64,000 bases of DNA, from assembly GCF_000382125.1 (NCBI RefSeq), contig NZ_KB907549.1, positions 62,001 to 126,000 on the forward strand. Direction: 5' to 3'. The position numbers and the translations under genes were made by a program. The notes beneath the pieces were generated by a model that saw only the letters and a list, made by a program, of their open reading frames with translations, had not been told where the DNA came from and made no database searches. This DNA comes from Eudoraea adriatica DSM 19308. Its GTDB lineage: Bacteria > Bacteroidota > Bacteroidia > Flavobacteriales > Flavobacteriaceae. Shown piece after piece: positions 37,250 through 48,256 of the stretch. How positions within the stretch are numbered: position 1 is the first letter of the stretch; each line of letters starts with the position of its first letter.

Positions 37250-39298
37250 TTATTCCGGATACTCAACCCTGAGATGGTAGATATTGGTTAATTTGTGCTT
37301 AAGTACCTTCTTAATCATTTGAATCTCTTTAAAGGTAATATTCGCATTCAAAAACTGATTTGCATTCATTTGCCCTGTAATGATCTTCTCAACAAATTCA
37401 TCAATGACCTGATATGTCGGGTTAGTTAAACTCTTGGAGGCCGCTTCTACGGAATCGGCCATCATTAAAATTGCAGTCTCTTTAGAAAATGGAATGGGCC
37501 CGGGATACCTGAAATCAGATTCCTTAACAGCTTCATCCAATTTCTGCTGTTTCTTATAAAAATAGTAAACCAGGTTGGTTCCATGATGCGTTCTTATAAA
37601 ATCGATAACCCTGTCCGGTAAATTAAATTTTCTGGCCAGTTCTATTCCCTCAATGACGTGATTTATAATTATTTTGGCACTTTCTTTGGGGTCCAGATCG
37701 TCATGCGGATTTATACTGGTTACCTGGTTTTCTGTAAAATAAGTGGGGTTGTTCATTTTACCAATATCATGGTATAAAGCCCCTACCCTGACCAGCATTG
37801 CATTTGCCCCAACTTCATTGGCCGAAGCTTCTGCCAGATTGGCAACCTGCAGAGAATGGTGAAAAGTTCCCGGCGCCTTATTGGCAAGTTCCTTAAGCAA
37901 TTTGGAATTGGTGTCAGATAATTCGAGTAAGGAAACATCGGAAACCATACCAAACACTTTTTCGTAGATGTAAATAAGGGGCTGGGCAAACAAAGTAATC
38001 ATACCGTTTAAAAAGAAAAATCCAAATATGTACCAGTTCAAATTGTCCAGGTTGCCTTCATGAATAATATGAAAAGCAAAATAACCTATGATGTAGATAA
38101 GTGTTATCTGGCCTACAGAAATAAATAAGTTAGCCCGCTTATAGAGTTCAGAGACCGTCAGAATGGTTACTATCCCTGCAATGATCTGAAGAAAAATATA
38201 TTCAAAGCTGTTAGGAACTACAAATCCCAAAATAAGTACGGTTAAGACATGTACAAAAAGGCCTAACCGGGCATCAAAGAAGGTTTTAAGAATTAAGGGC
38301 ATTATACATAATGGTACCACAAAAACATAAGTCTCATTGTATTTTACCACAAGTGTGGTTATTAATACCATTAGCAAAATATTAAAGAATATGAAGGTCA
38401 CCTTTACATTGTTCCTGAATACTTCTGGTCTGTATTTTTTGAGAAACAAAAACAACATGATAAGAACCAAAGCAACTAAAATAGTATACCCAAAAAGGAT
38501 AAAATAATAGTTGTTTTCTGTCCATAATTCCGATTCATATTCCGCTTTTAAGGACTCCAGAATTTTTAAATTCTCCGATTCTACAACCTCTCCCCTGGCA
38601 ATTATTAGCTTTCCCTCATCTACATTGCCTCTTGTAATGGAAATCTCGGAAATAGCCTCTTCCAATTCTCTTTTCGTAAGTTCTTCATCATAGGAAACAT
38701 TAGGTTGCAATACCTCAAAGAAAAGTGTCTTAAAGTCAGATTCATAGCTTCCAAGTCTTCTGGTTTCCAGCATCGCGCTGATTGAATCATTCAAAGTACT
38801 CATTCTATATAAGGCCTCAGGTTGCACCAGCCTTGCTTCCCCTTCTTTTATCAGATAAAGACTATTCTTTGAAATCAGCTTGTCCACATTTGCTATGAAT
38901 CCGTGCGTATATATGGTATCCAGAAATTCTTTGCCCAGCTGTTGCAAAATACGCCGGGATCTGTTGCTAAATTTTTCAGCACCGAAAACAACAGGGAATT
39001 TTTCTTCAAAAATCTGGTAAGCCCGGGCAGCCAATTTTTCATCGTAATTATAATAATCTATCTGACTACTTTCTATGGCATTTTTCTCTTCGGCAATTTC
39101 ATCGGCTGTCTTCTTAATGGAAAAGTCAAAAGGCGCATAAAGGTTTTCGTATTGCCAAGGTTTACCCTTCTGAAATTCATATTTAAACTTACCTCCTCTT
39201 GGAAAGAAAAATACAATACAGGCTATGGTAACCACATAGAGAATATACTTGTAAATAAGTGATTGATTTTTATAAACGCCGTCCAAGGTTTTCCCCAT
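37250..39298 (-). CDS. PgpH-type 7TM-HD phosphodiesterase
   Basis: A membrane HD-domain hydrolase of 682 residues. The N-terminal helix and extracytoplasmic 7TMR-HDED domain (~25-270) are followed by seven membrane helices (~275-450) and a cytoplasmic HD domain. The metal site HD is in LYHDIGKMNNP, with further His residues in TFHHSLQVA and RTHHGTN. PgpH of Firmicutes degrades c-di-AMP; the same role is likely here. I choose the ATG at 39298 (MGKTLDGVYKN), because the longer TTG start overlaps the -7 promoter element TATTTTTG at 39317-39324. Confidence 0.9.
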   Translation of the reverse strand: MGKTLDGVYKNQSLIYKYILYVVTIACIVFFFPRGGKFKYEFQKGKPWQYENLYAPFDFSIKKTADEIAEEKNAIESSQIDYYNYDEKLAARAYQIFEEKFPVVFGAEKFSNRSRRILQQLGKEFLDTIYTHGFIANVDKLISKNSLYLIKEGEARLVQPEALYRMSTLNDSISAMLETRRLGSYESDFKTLFFEVLQPNVSYDEELTKRELEEAISEISITRGNVDEGKLIIARGEVVESENLKILESLKAEYESELWTENNYYFILFGYTILVALVLIMLFLFLKKYRPEVFRNNVKVTFIFFNILLMVLITTLVVKYNETYVFVVPLCIMPLILKTFFDARLGLFVHVLTVLILGFVVPNSFEYIFLQIIAGIVTILTVSELYKRANLFISVGQITLIYIIGYFAFHIIHEGNLDNLNWYIFGFFFLNGMITLFAQPLIYIYEKVFGMVSDVSLLELSDTNSKLLKELANKAPGTFHHSLQVANLAEASANEVGANAMLVRVGALYHDIGKMNNPTYFTENQVTSINPHDDLDPKESAKIIINHVIEGIELARKFNLPDRVIDFIRTHHGTNLVYYFYKKQQKLDEAVKESDFRYPGPIPFSKETAILMMADSVEAASKSLTNPTYQVIDEFVEKIITGQMNANQFLNANITFKEIQMIKKVLKHKLTNIYHLRVEYPE

Positions 39299-39316
39299 AG
39301 TAGAAAATATCTTCTT

Positions 39317-39324
39317 CAAAAATA
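39317..39324 (-). promoter_or_regulatory. -7 element of the HD-domain gene
   Basis: TATTTTTG on the minus strand, an exact TAnnTTTG match 18 nt before the ATG at 39298. It also decides the start, because a TTG start at 39319 would lie inside the promoter. Confidence 0.5.
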
Positions 39325-39416
39325 GAAAATAATAGCGTTACCTATTGCCTTTTAGAGACTAAACACGGTTCATTGCACTTTAATTTATTAATTTCGCATA
39401 GTTAATCGATTTACAT

Positions 39417-40592
39417 ATGAAAGAGGTAGTTATTGTGTCTGTAGCCAGAACACCTATTGGTAGTTTTATGGGTTCTTTATCGACTATTCCGGCTCCAAAG
39501 TTAGGGGCCATAGCTATAAAAGGCGCCATGGACAAAATAAACCTAAGTCCTGATATAATTGATGAGGTGCTTATGGGTAATGTAGTACAGGCAGGAACGG
39601 GACAGGCACCTGCAAGACAGGCTGCGATTTTTGCCGGTATCCCTGACTCGGTTCCCTGCACCACAGTAAATAAAGTCTGTGCATCCGGGATGAAGGCAGT
39701 AATGCAAGCCGCGCAATCTATTGCGCTGGGGGACACTTCTGTTGTCATTGCAGGGGGTATGGAGAATATGAGCCTTATTCCACACTACGTTCATATGAGA
39801 ACCGGTCAAAAATTTGGTCCTTCAACACTAATAGACGGTATGCAAAAAGATGGTTTAGTTGATGTTTATGACCAAAATGCAATGGGCGTATGTGCAGATG
39901 CCTGTGCTATTGAACACAATTTTAGCAGGGAGGAGCAGGATCAATTTGCCATTCAGTCTTACAAACGATCTGCAGAGGCTTGGAAATCTGGCAAATTCAC
40001 CAATGAAGTTGTCCCGGTTGAAGTACCGCAGCGCAGAGGTGAACCAATTGTTGTAAATGAAGATGAAGAATTTAAAAACGTTAAATTAGATAAGATACCT
40101 GCACTGCGACCTGCCTTTACAAAAGACGGTACAGTTACAGCGGCCAATGCATCTACAATAAACGACGGAGCCGCGGCCCTGGTGTTAATGAGTGCCGAAA
40201 AAGCAAACGAAATGGGTTTAAAACCCATTGCAAGCATAAAAAGTTATGCCGATGCAGCTCAGGAACCAAAATGGTTTACTACTGCCCCCGCCAAAGCACT
40301 GCCCAAAGCAATTGCCAAAGCCGGTATAAAAATAGACCAAATAGATTATTTTGAGTTTAACGAGGCTTTTGCCGTAGTAGGACTAGCCAATATGAAACTA
40401 TTAAAACTCAGGGATAATAATGTAAATGTAAACGGTGGTGCGGTATCCCTTGGACATCCGCTGGGTTGCTCCGGAGCCAGAATAATAATTACCCTTCTAA
40501 GTGTTTTAGAGCAAAATAACGCTAAAATAGGCGCTGCCGCCATCTGCAATGGAGGAGGTGGGGCTTCGGCTATTATTTTAGAAAGAAACTAA
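39417..40592 (+). CDS. Acetyl-CoA C-acetyltransferase (thiolase)
   Basis: A 391-residue thiolase II. The nucleophilic Cys is Cys88 (VNKVCASGMKAV), the activating His is His347 (GHPLGCSGAR), and the second Cys is Cys377 (CNGGGGASA). The family normally makes or cleaves acetoacetyl-CoA. It is divergent from the HD-domain gene and followed at 20 nt by the SH3-NlpC gene, a common Bacteroidota neighbourhood whose logic is unclear. Confidence 0.95.
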   Translation: MKEVVIVSVARTPIGSFMGSLSTIPAPKLGAIAIKGAMDKINLSPDIIDEVLMGNVVQAGTGQAPARQAAIFAGIPDSVPCTTVNKVCASGMKAVMQAAQSIALGDTSVVIAGGMENMSLIPHYVHMRTGQKFGPSTLIDGMQKDGLVDVYDQNAMGVCADACAIEHNFSREEQDQFAIQSYKRSAEAWKSGKFTNEVVPVEVPQRRGEPIVVNEDEEFKNVKLDKIPALRPAFTKDGTVTAANASTINDGAAALVLMSAEKANEMGLKPIASIKSYADAAQEPKWFTTAPAKALPKAIAKAGIKIDQIDYFEFNEAFAVVGLANMKLLKLRDNNVNVNGGAVSLGHPLGCSGARIIITLLSVLEQNNAKIGAAAICNGGGGASAIILERN

Positions 40593-40612
40593 TATAGCTG
40601 TAAAGACAGCCT

Positions 40613-41365
40613 ATGCATCACGGTATTTGTAACCTTAGTATAGTACCAATAAGAATTCTTGCTGAAGATGCAAGCGAGATGGTAACCCAACTTCTCTACG
40701 GGGATCATTTTAAAATCCTGGAAAAAAGAAAATACTGGAGTAAAATTCGCGATGACTTTGATGGTTGCGAAGGATGGGTTAGAAATAACCAATTCATCCC
40801 TATATCCAGGGAGGATTCTAAAACCCTTAAAAGTTCCGGGGGGGCGAGATTCTCAGCAGATCTGGTATCTTACGTCAGTGATGGCAATACCGCACTAATT
40901 CCGGTAGTACTGGGATCAGCTGTCAATAATTCCAAATTTCTTAGTCATAAATTTGAAGGTGCCTTAGTAGGCTCGGAAGACGGAAAATCGAATCTGATAA
41001 TTACCGCACTTCACTATCTGAATGCACCCTACTTATGGGGTGGAAAAACCCCTTTTGGGATAGATAGCCCGGGCTTTACACAAATGGTTTACAAAATAAA
41101 TGGCCATAAACTACTAAGAAGGGCAGAAGAGCAGGCAACACAGGGCGAAGCTTTGAGTTTTATTGAAGAAAGTGAACCCGGAGACCTGGTTTTTTTTGAT
41201 AACAAGGAGGGGCAGATTAATCACGTAGGACTAATTATGCAAGATAATTTTATAATCCATGTCCATGGAAAAGTAAGAATAGACAGGCTGGATCATACTG
41301 GTATCTTCAATACAGAACAGAGGAAATACACCCATAAATTAAGGGTCATAAAAAAAATCGTATAA
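40613..41365 (+). CDS. SH3b-NlpC/P60 protein with catalytic Cys replaced
   Basis: A 250-residue protein with an N-terminal SH3b domain (~5-65) and a C-terminal NlpC/P60 fold (~125-245). In active members the motif is GIDCSGFTQ; here it is GIDSPGFTQ, with Ser152 and Pro153 (codons AGC CCG). The other catalytic positions, His204 (INHVG) and His216/His218 (IHVHG), are kept. The peptidoglycan-peptide hydrolase activity is therefore probably lost or greatly altered. There is no obvious signal peptide, and the start follows the thiolase stop by 20 nt. A bidirectional terminator ends the unit. Confidence 0.9.
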   Translation: MHHGICNLSIVPIRILAEDASEMVTQLLYGDHFKILEKRKYWSKIRDDFDGCEGWVRNNQFIPISREDSKTLKSSGGARFSADLVSYVSDGNTALIPVVLGSAVNNSKFLSHKFEGALVGSEDGKSNLIITALHYLNAPYLWGGKTPFGIDSPGFTQMVYKINGHKLLRRAEEQATQGEALSFIEESEPGDLVFFDNKEGQINHVGLIMQDNFIIHVHGKVRIDRLDHTGIFNTEQRKYTHKLRVIKKIV

Positions 41366-41402
41366 AAAAACCCCGGTAATTAGTTTGCCGGGGTTTTTTT
41401 TT
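41364..41402. terminator. Bidirectional intrinsic terminator
   Basis: AAAAAAACCCCGG (41364-41376) pairs with CCGGGGTTTTTTT (41388-41400). It is flanked by A and T runs and so can end both the SH3-NlpC gene and the convergent TPR gene. Confidence 0.92.
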
Positions 41403-41420
41403 GAAGAATTACTATTTGAG

Positions 41421-42689
41421 TTATTCCCCAAGTAACTTCTTAATTCTCATAAAATTCTCAGTATCACCCAATGCCCCATAAATATTTTTAAGTTGGGTAA
41501 GAACCCCCGGGTTGTCTGGCTTTAATTTTAGTGCATCTTCCAAAATAACCGCGCCTTCCCTGAACAAATCATCTTTCTGCTTCTTTAATTCTTCGTAACG
41601 GGCTATATCCGCTTTGGAACTACCTAAACTATTCATTTCGTCAATCAGGCCATTACCTTCATCTACGTAGGTTGTTGACAGATTCAATTGAGCATTAACA
41701 TAATTGGGATCAATCTCCAGTGCCCTTTTATATGCATTACGGGCTCCCTCTATATCACCTTGTTCCATATTAATTACACCTATGTTATACTGCAAATCTG
41801 CATTATCCGGAGCCATTCGAGATGCTTCTGCCATAAGGGTTTTAAATTTATCCTTATCGCCCAGTTTATAATGTAAATTGGCTTCGTTAAGGAGTAAATT
41901 AACATCATCCGGATTACTTGCCCTGGCATCTGCAAACGCCTGAAGTGCTTTATCATCCTGACCCAATTGAGAATAGATTAAAGCCATGTTTTTAACAATC
42001 TCAGCGTTCTTAGAAGGTGATTTTTCATCTACGGGGTCTTTATATGCCCCTGATTTTACCATTAAATCCCTTTGTGTCTTTTCCATTGTCTCTTCTACAC
42101 CGGTCTCTATATTTGTAGCTTTATATACTACTCCACTACCATCATATTTAATATCTCTTAATTCCTCGTAATAACCAAGAGCTTCCTCATAAAGACCGCC
42201 ATTTACAGCACTACTTGCTGCATAATACAAGTAAATAGTGTCTTTAGGACTGATCTTATATCCTAAATAGAGTTTTTCTGCGGCGCTCTTGAATTCCTTT
42301 TTACTGTTGTCGTCAACGGCAGAATTCACTAAATCAGCAGTAATAGCGGCCATTCGCTGATTTGTTTCGTCAGAATACTTTCCCTTACCACCTTCAATAG
42401 TAAGCACCTTATTAAATGAGTCAATTGCCTCATTAAAAGCAGCATCATCGCCCTTATTGGCAAGATCAGCATACGTTTTACCTCTTAGGAAGAAATACTC
42501 AGCCTGGACTTTTTCATCTGCTCCACTGATCATTCCCTGTATACCATCTAAAGATGCTTTAGCCGATGCTGCATCACCAGATTTTAATGCTTTATCCGCT
42601 GCTTTAAGTTCTCCTTTCTGTGAAAATCCGGCTAGTGCTACGCACATCAATGCCAGAGTTAAAAGTTTAGTCTTCATTTTAAAATTCAA
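41421..42689 (-). CDS. Exported tetratricopeptide-repeat protein
   Basis: A 422-residue protein with signal peptide MKTKLLTLALMCVALAGFSQ; the true start may be the second Met (42677). TPR motifs are clear in the C-terminal half (ALIYSQLGQDDKALQAF; NEANLHYKLGDKDKF; YNIGVINMEQGDIEGARNA, then ALEIDPNYVNAQLNL). TPR solenoids mediate protein contacts, probably in the periplasm here. It lies 22 nt after gyrA on the same strand and is likely co-transcribed with it. Confidence 0.9.
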   Translation of the reverse strand: MNFKMKTKLLTLALMCVALAGFSQKGELKAADKALKSGDAASAKASLDGIQGMISGADEKVQAEYFFLRGKTYADLANKGDDAAFNEAIDSFNKVLTIEGGKGKYSDETNQRMAAITADLVNSAVDDNSKKEFKSAAEKLYLGYKISPKDTIYLYYAASSAVNGGLYEEALGYYEELRDIKYDGSGVVYKATNIETGVEETMEKTQRDLMVKSGAYKDPVDEKSPSKNAEIVKNMALIYSQLGQDDKALQAFADARASNPDDVNLLLNEANLHYKLGDKDKFKTLMAEASRMAPDNADLQYNIGVINMEQGDIEGARNAYKRALEIDPNYVNAQLNLSTTYVDEGNGLIDEMNSLGSSKADIARYEELKKQKDDLFREGAVILEDALKLKPDNPGVLTQLKNIYGALGDTENFMRIKKLLGE

Positions 42690-42711
42690 TTTACGTATTA
42701 GTGTTTATTAA

Positions 42712-45246
42712 TTATTCTTTATCGTTTTCAGTAGTATCCGTATCAAGAGCCGTGCCATCTTCCGTTTTCACTTCAATATCCATGATATCTACTTCATCCA
42801 GATTATCTTCATCCTTCATTACTTTCGCAACGGCTGCTATGGAATCAGTTTCTTTGAGGTTGATCAATTTAACACCCTGTGTTGCCCTGCCCATAGTACG
42901 CAAATCATCAACGCTCATCCTTATAGCTATTCCTGATTTATTTATAATCATTAAGTCGTCAGAATCCGAAACATTTTTAATGGCCACAAGGCCTCCGGTT
43001 TTTTGAGTTATGGAGATCGTCTTTACGCCTTTTCCACCCCTATTGGTAATCCTGTAGTCATCAATATTCGATCTTTTTCCATATCCATTTTCTGAAACAA
43101 CCAATATTTCATCATCAAAATTATGTACAGAAACCATACCTATGACTTCATCATTATCATCTGCCAATTTTATACCCCGCACACCAGATGCGCTTCGTCC
43201 CATTGGCCTGGTTTTACTTTCTTCAAACCTAATGGCCTTCCCGGATTTAAGACCCAGTAAAATCTGGCTGGTACCCGTAGTTAATTTGGCTTCTAACAAT
43301 TCATCATCTTCTCTTATGCCAATGGCAATAATTCCATTTTGCCGAGGCCTGGAATACTGTTCCAGAGAAGTTTTTTTAACCGTACCTTTTTTAGTGGCCA
43401 TAATAACATAATGGCTATTCACATATTCTTCATCCTTCAGGTCCTGGGTGCAAATAAAAGCTTTTACCTTATCATCCTGCTCAATATTTATAAGGTTTTG
43501 AATGGCCCTTCCCTTTGATGTTTTGCTTCCTTCCGGTATTTCATAAACCCGCATCCAAAAACACTTTCCCTTCTGGGTAAAGAATAACATATATTGATGG
43601 TTGGTGCCAACAAAAAGATGTTCAAGGAAATCCTCGGTCCTGGTAGATGAAGCTTTTTGCCCTACTCCTCCCCTGTGCTGCGTTTTATATTCACTCAGCG
43701 GGGTCCTTTTAATATAGCCTGCATGAGATATCGTTATTACGACCTGTTCGTCAGGAATCATATCCTCTATACTAAGGTCACCACCGGCAAAATTTATTTC
43801 TGATCTTCTTTCGTCTCCATAACGTTCTTTTACATCAAGAAGCTCATCTTTTATGATCTGCATTCTGCGATCCTTATTAGCCAGAATATCTTTTAAATCG
43901 GCAATAGTTTTTATGATCTCATCGTATTCCGAACGCAATTTATCTTGCTCAAGACCAGTAAGCTGGCGAAGGCGCATCTCCACAATGGCCTTGGACTGTA
44001 TTTCGGATAATTTAAATCTCTCCATGAGGTTTTCCCTTGCCTCATCCGGATTGGAAGATGCTCTGATGATAGAAATAACTTCATCAATATTATCAGATGC
44101 AATAATGAGCCCTTCTAAGATATGGGCGCGATCTTCCGCTTTTTTCAGCTCAAAGGTTGTGCGCCTTACCACAACTTCATGCCTATGCTCTACAAAATAA
44201 TGAATGATCTCCTTTACATTGAGCAATTTCGGCCTTCCTTTGACCAGTGCAATATTGTTAACACTAAAGGATGACTGCAGTGCCGAATATTTGTATAATG
44301 TATTGAGGACAATATTAGGTATGGCATCCCTTTTAAGGATATATACAATGCGCATTCCCTTTCTGTCAGATTCATCCCTGATTGAAGCTATGCCATCAAT
44401 CTTTTTGTCATTGATCAAATCCGCAGTCTTTTTTATCATGTCCGCTTTATTGACCTGATATGGAATTTCAGTGACAATTATACATTCCCTGCCCTGAACT
44501 TCTTCAAAAGTGGCTTTCGCCCTCATAACAACTCTGCCGCGCCCTGTATGAAAAGCTTCTTTTACACCATCGTATCCGTATATAATACCCCCGGTTGGAA
44601 AATCCGGAGCTTTAATATGGGTAATTAGCTCATCAATCTCAATATCTTTATTGTCAATATAGGCAATTGTCCCATCTACAACCTCAGACAGGTTGTGTGG
44701 AGGCATATTGGTTGCCATACCAACTGCAATACCCGAGGCACCATTTATTAATAAGTTTGGTATCCGCGTAGGCAGAACTGTCGGTTCTTTGAGGGAATCA
44801 TCAAAATTGAGTTGGTGATCTACGGTATCTTTATCAATATCTGCCAGCATTTCATCGGCAATCTTGCGCATGCGAGCTTCCGTATATCTCATTGCCGCCG
44901 GGCTATCACCATCAATAGAACCAAAATTACCCTGCCCGTCAATCAGCATATACCGCAGACTCCATTCCTGAGCCATCCTCACCATACTGTCATAAACAGA
45001 TGTATCACCATGGGGGTGATACTTACCTAAAACTTCCCCGACAATCCTTGCAGATTTCTTGTGCGAACTTGATGAACGAACACCCAAATCGTGCATTCCA
45101 TATAAAACTCTCCTGTGAACCGGCTTTAAACCATCCCTGACATCGGGAAGGGCACGTGACACAATGACCGACATTGAGTAGTCAATGTAGGCTGATTTCA
45201 TTTCATCTTCAATGTTGATGGGGATCAATTTTTCTCCTTCAGCCAT
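42712..45246 (-). CDS. gyrA: DNA gyrase subunit A
   Basis: An 844-residue type IIA topoisomerase subunit. The active-site Tyr121 is in [10 protein letters not shown]. The quinolone-resistance region reads [10 protein letters not shown], with Thr82 and Asp86 at the positions of E. coli Ser83 and Asp87. A GyrA-box-like motif (QHRGGVGQK) begins the C-terminal DNA-wrapping beta-pinwheel, which favours gyrase over topoisomerase IV. The C-terminus is acidic. The subunit cuts and rejoins DNA to introduce negative supercoils with GyrB. Confidence 0.97.
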   Translation of the reverse strand: MAEGEKLIPINIEDEMKSAYIDYSMSVIVSRALPDVRDGLKPVHRRVLYGMHDLGVRSSSSHKKSARIVGEVLGKYHPHGDTSVYDSMVRMAQEWSLRYMLIDGQGNFGSIDGDSPAAMRYTEARMRKIADEMLADIDKDTVDHQLNFDDSLKEPTVLPTRIPNLLINGASGIAVGMATNMPPHNLSEVVDGTIAYIDNKDIEIDELITHIKAPDFPTGGIIYGYDGVKEAFHTGRGRVVMRAKATFEEVQGRECIIVTEIPYQVNKADMIKKTADLINDKKIDGIASIRDESDRKGMRIVYILKRDAIPNIVLNTLYKYSALQSSFSVNNIALVKGRPKLLNVKEIIHYFVEHRHEVVVRRTTFELKKAEDRAHILEGLIIASDNIDEVISIIRASSNPDEARENLMERFKLSEIQSKAIVEMRLRQLTGLEQDKLRSEYDEIIKTIADLKDILANKDRRMQIIKDELLDVKERYGDERRSEINFAGGDLSIEDMIPDEQVVITISHAGYIKRTPLSEYKTQHRGGVGQKASSTRTEDFLEHLFVGTNHQYMLFFTQKGKCFWMRVYEIPEGSKTSKGRAIQNLINIEQDDKVKAFICTQDLKDEEYVNSHYVIMATKKGTVKKTSLEQYSRPRQNGIIAIGIREDDELLEAKLTTGTSQILLGLKSGKAIRFEESKTRPMGRSASGVRGIKLADDNDEVIGMVSVHNFDDEILVVSENGYGKRSNIDDYRITNRGGKGVKTISITQKTGGLVAIKNVSDSDDLMIINKSGIAIRMSVDDLRTMGRATQGVKLINLKETDSIAAVAKVMKDEDNLDEVDIMDIEVKTEDGTALDTDTTENDKE

Positions 45247-45506
45247 ATAAAAAACTTATTGCTTTGATGTGTTTAAAATATCAGGCCAATATACGCAAAA
45301 TCAAAGCATGCAGAGTACATTCCAAGGAGTTTATTAAAGAATTTATTAACACATCCGGATAGTAATTTAGTTAATAATAAGGTTGTTAATTTTTTTGTAA
45401 ATCCGTGTTTTTTTCGTCATTTAGTCCAAGTTTGTCGAATATAGGTACGGTATTTGCCGTTCTTATAATAAGATTTACTAATTTTATTACTGAATAAGAA
45501 AATTTT

Positions 45507-48056
45507 ATGGATGATAATTTTTCACCAAGGGTAAAGGATGTAATTGCTTACAGCAAGGAAGAGGCATTAAGGCTGGGTCATGATTTTATTGGTACCGAGC
45601 ATTTAATGCTGGGTTTACTGCGTGACGGAAATGGCAAAGCAATCAGCATTTTGGATGCCCTGGATGTAGACCTGGATCACTTAAGACGAAAAGTTGAGAT
45701 TTTGAGCCCGGCAAATCCAAATTCCGGAGGGATTCAAAAAGATAAAAAAAATCTTCATCTTACAAGACAGGCAGAACGCGCATTGAAAACGACCTTTCTA
45801 GAAGCTAAATTGTTTCAAAGCTCTTCAATAAATACCGCACATTTACTTTTATGTATCCTGAGAAACGAAAACGATCCTACCACAAAATTACTTCACAAGC
45901 TCAAAGTGGATTATGATGGTGTGAAAGATCAGTTTAAATCCATGATCACAAGTGAGGATGACTATATTGACTCCCCTACCTCTGAATCGTTTCCAAGTGA
46001 TTCTGATGAACCGGTAGAAGGTAAAGAAGGTTCTTTTGGTTCTGCTTCAGGTCAAAAAGGAAGCAAAAAATCCAAAACACCTGTTCTAGATAATTTCGGA
46101 AGAGATTTAACGCGTCTTGCAGAAGAAAACAAATTGGATCCTGTTGTTGGCAGGGAGAAAGAAATTGAACGAGTATCGCAGATACTAAGCAGAAGAAAGA
46201 AAAACAACCCACTTTTAATTGGGGAACCCGGTGTTGGTAAAAGTGCAATTGCGGAAGGTTTGGCGCTGCGAATCATAAACAAAAAAGTATCCCGGATCCT
46301 TTACAATAAAAGGGTGGTCACCTTAGACCTGGCTTCGCTGGTTGCCGGCACGAAATATCGCGGTCAGTTTGAAGAGCGGATGAAAGCCGTAATGAATGAA
46401 TTGGAAAAAAATGATGATGTCATCCTGTTTATAGATGAGATCCATACTATAGTGGGTGCTGGAGGCGCTACAGGCAGCCTGGATGCTTCAAATATGTTTA
46501 AACCGGCTTTGGCACGGGGAGAGATTCAATGTATAGGAGCAACTACCCTTGATGAATACAGACAGTATATTGAAAAAGACGGCGCGCTCGAAAGACGCTT
46601 CCAAAAAGTAATGGTAGAGCCAACTACAGTGGAGGAAACCATTGAAATATTAATGAATATTAAAGGGAAATACGAAGATCACCACAATGTAAATTATACT
46701 GATGAAGCCATTTTGGCCTGTGTTAAGCTTACAAACAGATATATGACCGACAGGTTTTTGCCGGATAAAGCAATAGATGCTTTGGACGAAGCTGGTTCAC
46801 GGGTACACATAATAAATATGGATGTTCCAAAACAAATTCTTGAATTGGAAAATCAGCTGGAAGACGTGCGCGAGCTGAAGAATAGTGTAGTTAAGAAACA
46901 ACGTTATGAAGAAGCGGCGAAACTTAGGGATGATGAAAAAAGATTAGAAAAAGAACTTGCAGTTGCCCAGGAAAAATGGGAGGAAGACAGTAAACTTCAC
47001 AGGGAAACGGTAAGTGAGGATAATGTGGCTGATGTGGTTTCTATGATGAGTGGAATTCCGGTAAATAAAATAGCACAGACTGAAAGCAACAAACTTGCTG
47101 AATTGCCAAATCTCATTAAAGGGAATGTTATTGGGCAGGATGAAGCTGTTGCGAAAGTTGCGAAAGCCATACAAAGAAACAGAGCGGGTCTTAAAGATCC
47201 GAATAAACCTATAGGCTCATTCATTTTCCTCGGACAAACAGGTGTTGGTAAAACCCAGTTGGCCAAGGTGTTGGCTCAGGAGCTTTTCGATTCTGAAGAT
47301 GCCTTGATCAGGATTGATATGAGTGAGTATATGGAAAAATTTGCCATTTCCAGACTAGTTGGTGCTCCTCCCGGTTATGTGGGGTACGAGGAAGGCGGAC
47401 AACTTACTGAAAAAGTCAGACGCAAACCTTATTCTGTAATTCTATTGGATGAAGTTGAGAAAGCACACCCGGATGTTTTTAACATGTTGCTTCAGGTATT
47501 GGATGATGGTTTTTTAACGGATAGTCTGGGTCGCAAAATAGATTTCAGAAATACGATCATTATAATGACCTCGAATATTGGTGCCCGCCAGCTCAAGGAC
47601 TTTGGACAAGGCGTAGGTTTCGGAACAGCAGCAAAAAAATCACAGGAACACGACCACCATAAGAGTGTCATTGAAAATGCCCTGAAAAAGGCGTTTGCTC
47701 CGGAATTCCTTAACAGAATAGATGATGTGGTTGTATTTAATCCGCTGGAGCGCGAACATATTCACAAGATTATCGACATTGAATTAAATAAGCTTTACGA
47801 AAGAATTAAGGATATTGGATACGATCTGAATTTAACGGATAAAGCCAAAGATTATATTGCCGATAAAGGTTTTGACAAACAATACGGTGCACGACCTTTG
47901 AAAAGAGCGATTCAGAAATATATCGAAGATGCCCTGGCTGAGGAAATTGTAAATTCTAAACTCGAAGAAGGAGATAGTATTTTCATGGACCTGGATGAAA
48001 AGAAAGATGAATTATCTATTAAGATAAAAAAATCTAAAAAGGGCTCCAAAGCATAG
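45507..48056 (+). CDS. clpC: ATP-dependent Clp protease ATP-binding subunit ClpC
   Basis: An 849-residue Hsp100 unfoldase. It has two Clp_N repeats (~1-145) and a first AAA+ domain (Walker A GEPGVGKSA, Walker B LFIDEIH). A middle domain with a UVR-type motif (YEEAAKLRDDEKRLEKEL) follows, then a second AAA+ domain (GQTGVGKTQ; ILLDEVEKAH) and a C-terminal D2-small domain. The UVR motif and length identify ClpC rather than ClpA or ClpB. It feeds proteins to ClpP and is divergent from gyrA. A terminator follows at 48079-48109. Confidence 0.96.
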   Translation: MDDNFSPRVKDVIAYSKEEALRLGHDFIGTEHLMLGLLRDGNGKAISILDALDVDLDHLRRKVEILSPANPNSGGIQKDKKNLHLTRQAERALKTTFLEAKLFQSSSINTAHLLLCILRNENDPTTKLLHKLKVDYDGVKDQFKSMITSEDDYIDSPTSESFPSDSDEPVEGKEGSFGSASGQKGSKKSKTPVLDNFGRDLTRLAEENKLDPVVGREKEIERVSQILSRRKKNNPLLIGEPGVGKSAIAEGLALRIINKKVSRILYNKRVVTLDLASLVAGTKYRGQFEERMKAVMNELEKNDDVILFIDEIHTIVGAGGATGSLDASNMFKPALARGEIQCIGATTLDEYRQYIEKDGALERRFQKVMVEPTTVEETIEILMNIKGKYEDHHNVNYTDEAILACVKLTNRYMTDRFLPDKAIDALDEAGSRVHIINMDVPKQILELENQLEDVRELKNSVVKKQRYEEAAKLRDDEKRLEKELAVAQEKWEEDSKLHRETVSEDNVADVVSMMSGIPVNKIAQTESNKLAELPNLIKGNVIGQDEAVAKVAKAIQRNRAGLKDPNKPIGSFIFLGQTGVGKTQLAKVLAQELFDSEDALIRIDMSEYMEKFAISRLVGAPPGYVGYEEGGQLTEKVRRKPYSVILLDEVEKAHPDVFNMLLQVLDDGFLTDSLGRKIDFRNTIIIMTSNIGARQLKDFGQGVGFGTAAKKSQEHDHHKSVIENALKKAFAPEFLNRIDDVVVFNPLEREHIHKIIDIELNKLYERIKDIGYDLNLTDKAKDYIADKGFDKQYGARPLKRAIQKYIEDALAEEIVNSKLEEGDSIFMDLDEKKDELSIKIKKSKKGSKA

Positions 48057-48078
48057 CACATTGTAAGAATTTAGTCAT

Positions 48079-48109
48079 AAAGGGATCAAGTTAATTGGTC
48101 CCTTTTTTT
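48079..48109 (+). terminator. Intrinsic terminator of clpC
   Basis: AAAGGGATCAA (48079-48089) pairs with TTGGTCCCTTT (48095-48105), with one wobble, and is followed by more T. Confidence 0.88.
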
Positions 48110-48256
48110 ATTTCCCTGGATTACAAAAAGTAAGAATAAGAATACACCTGGATTTACCTCAAACCATATAAACGATATATATGCCTTTGGTCTAATATTT
48201 TTCGGAAAACTTGTACAAGCCTATACTTTCGTCTTAGACACACTAAACTATATGAA

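Noticed and set aside
45420-45506. Promoter for clpC at GGTATTTG
   Set aside because: It lacks the TA of TAnnTTTG at the correct place and no -33 box fits.
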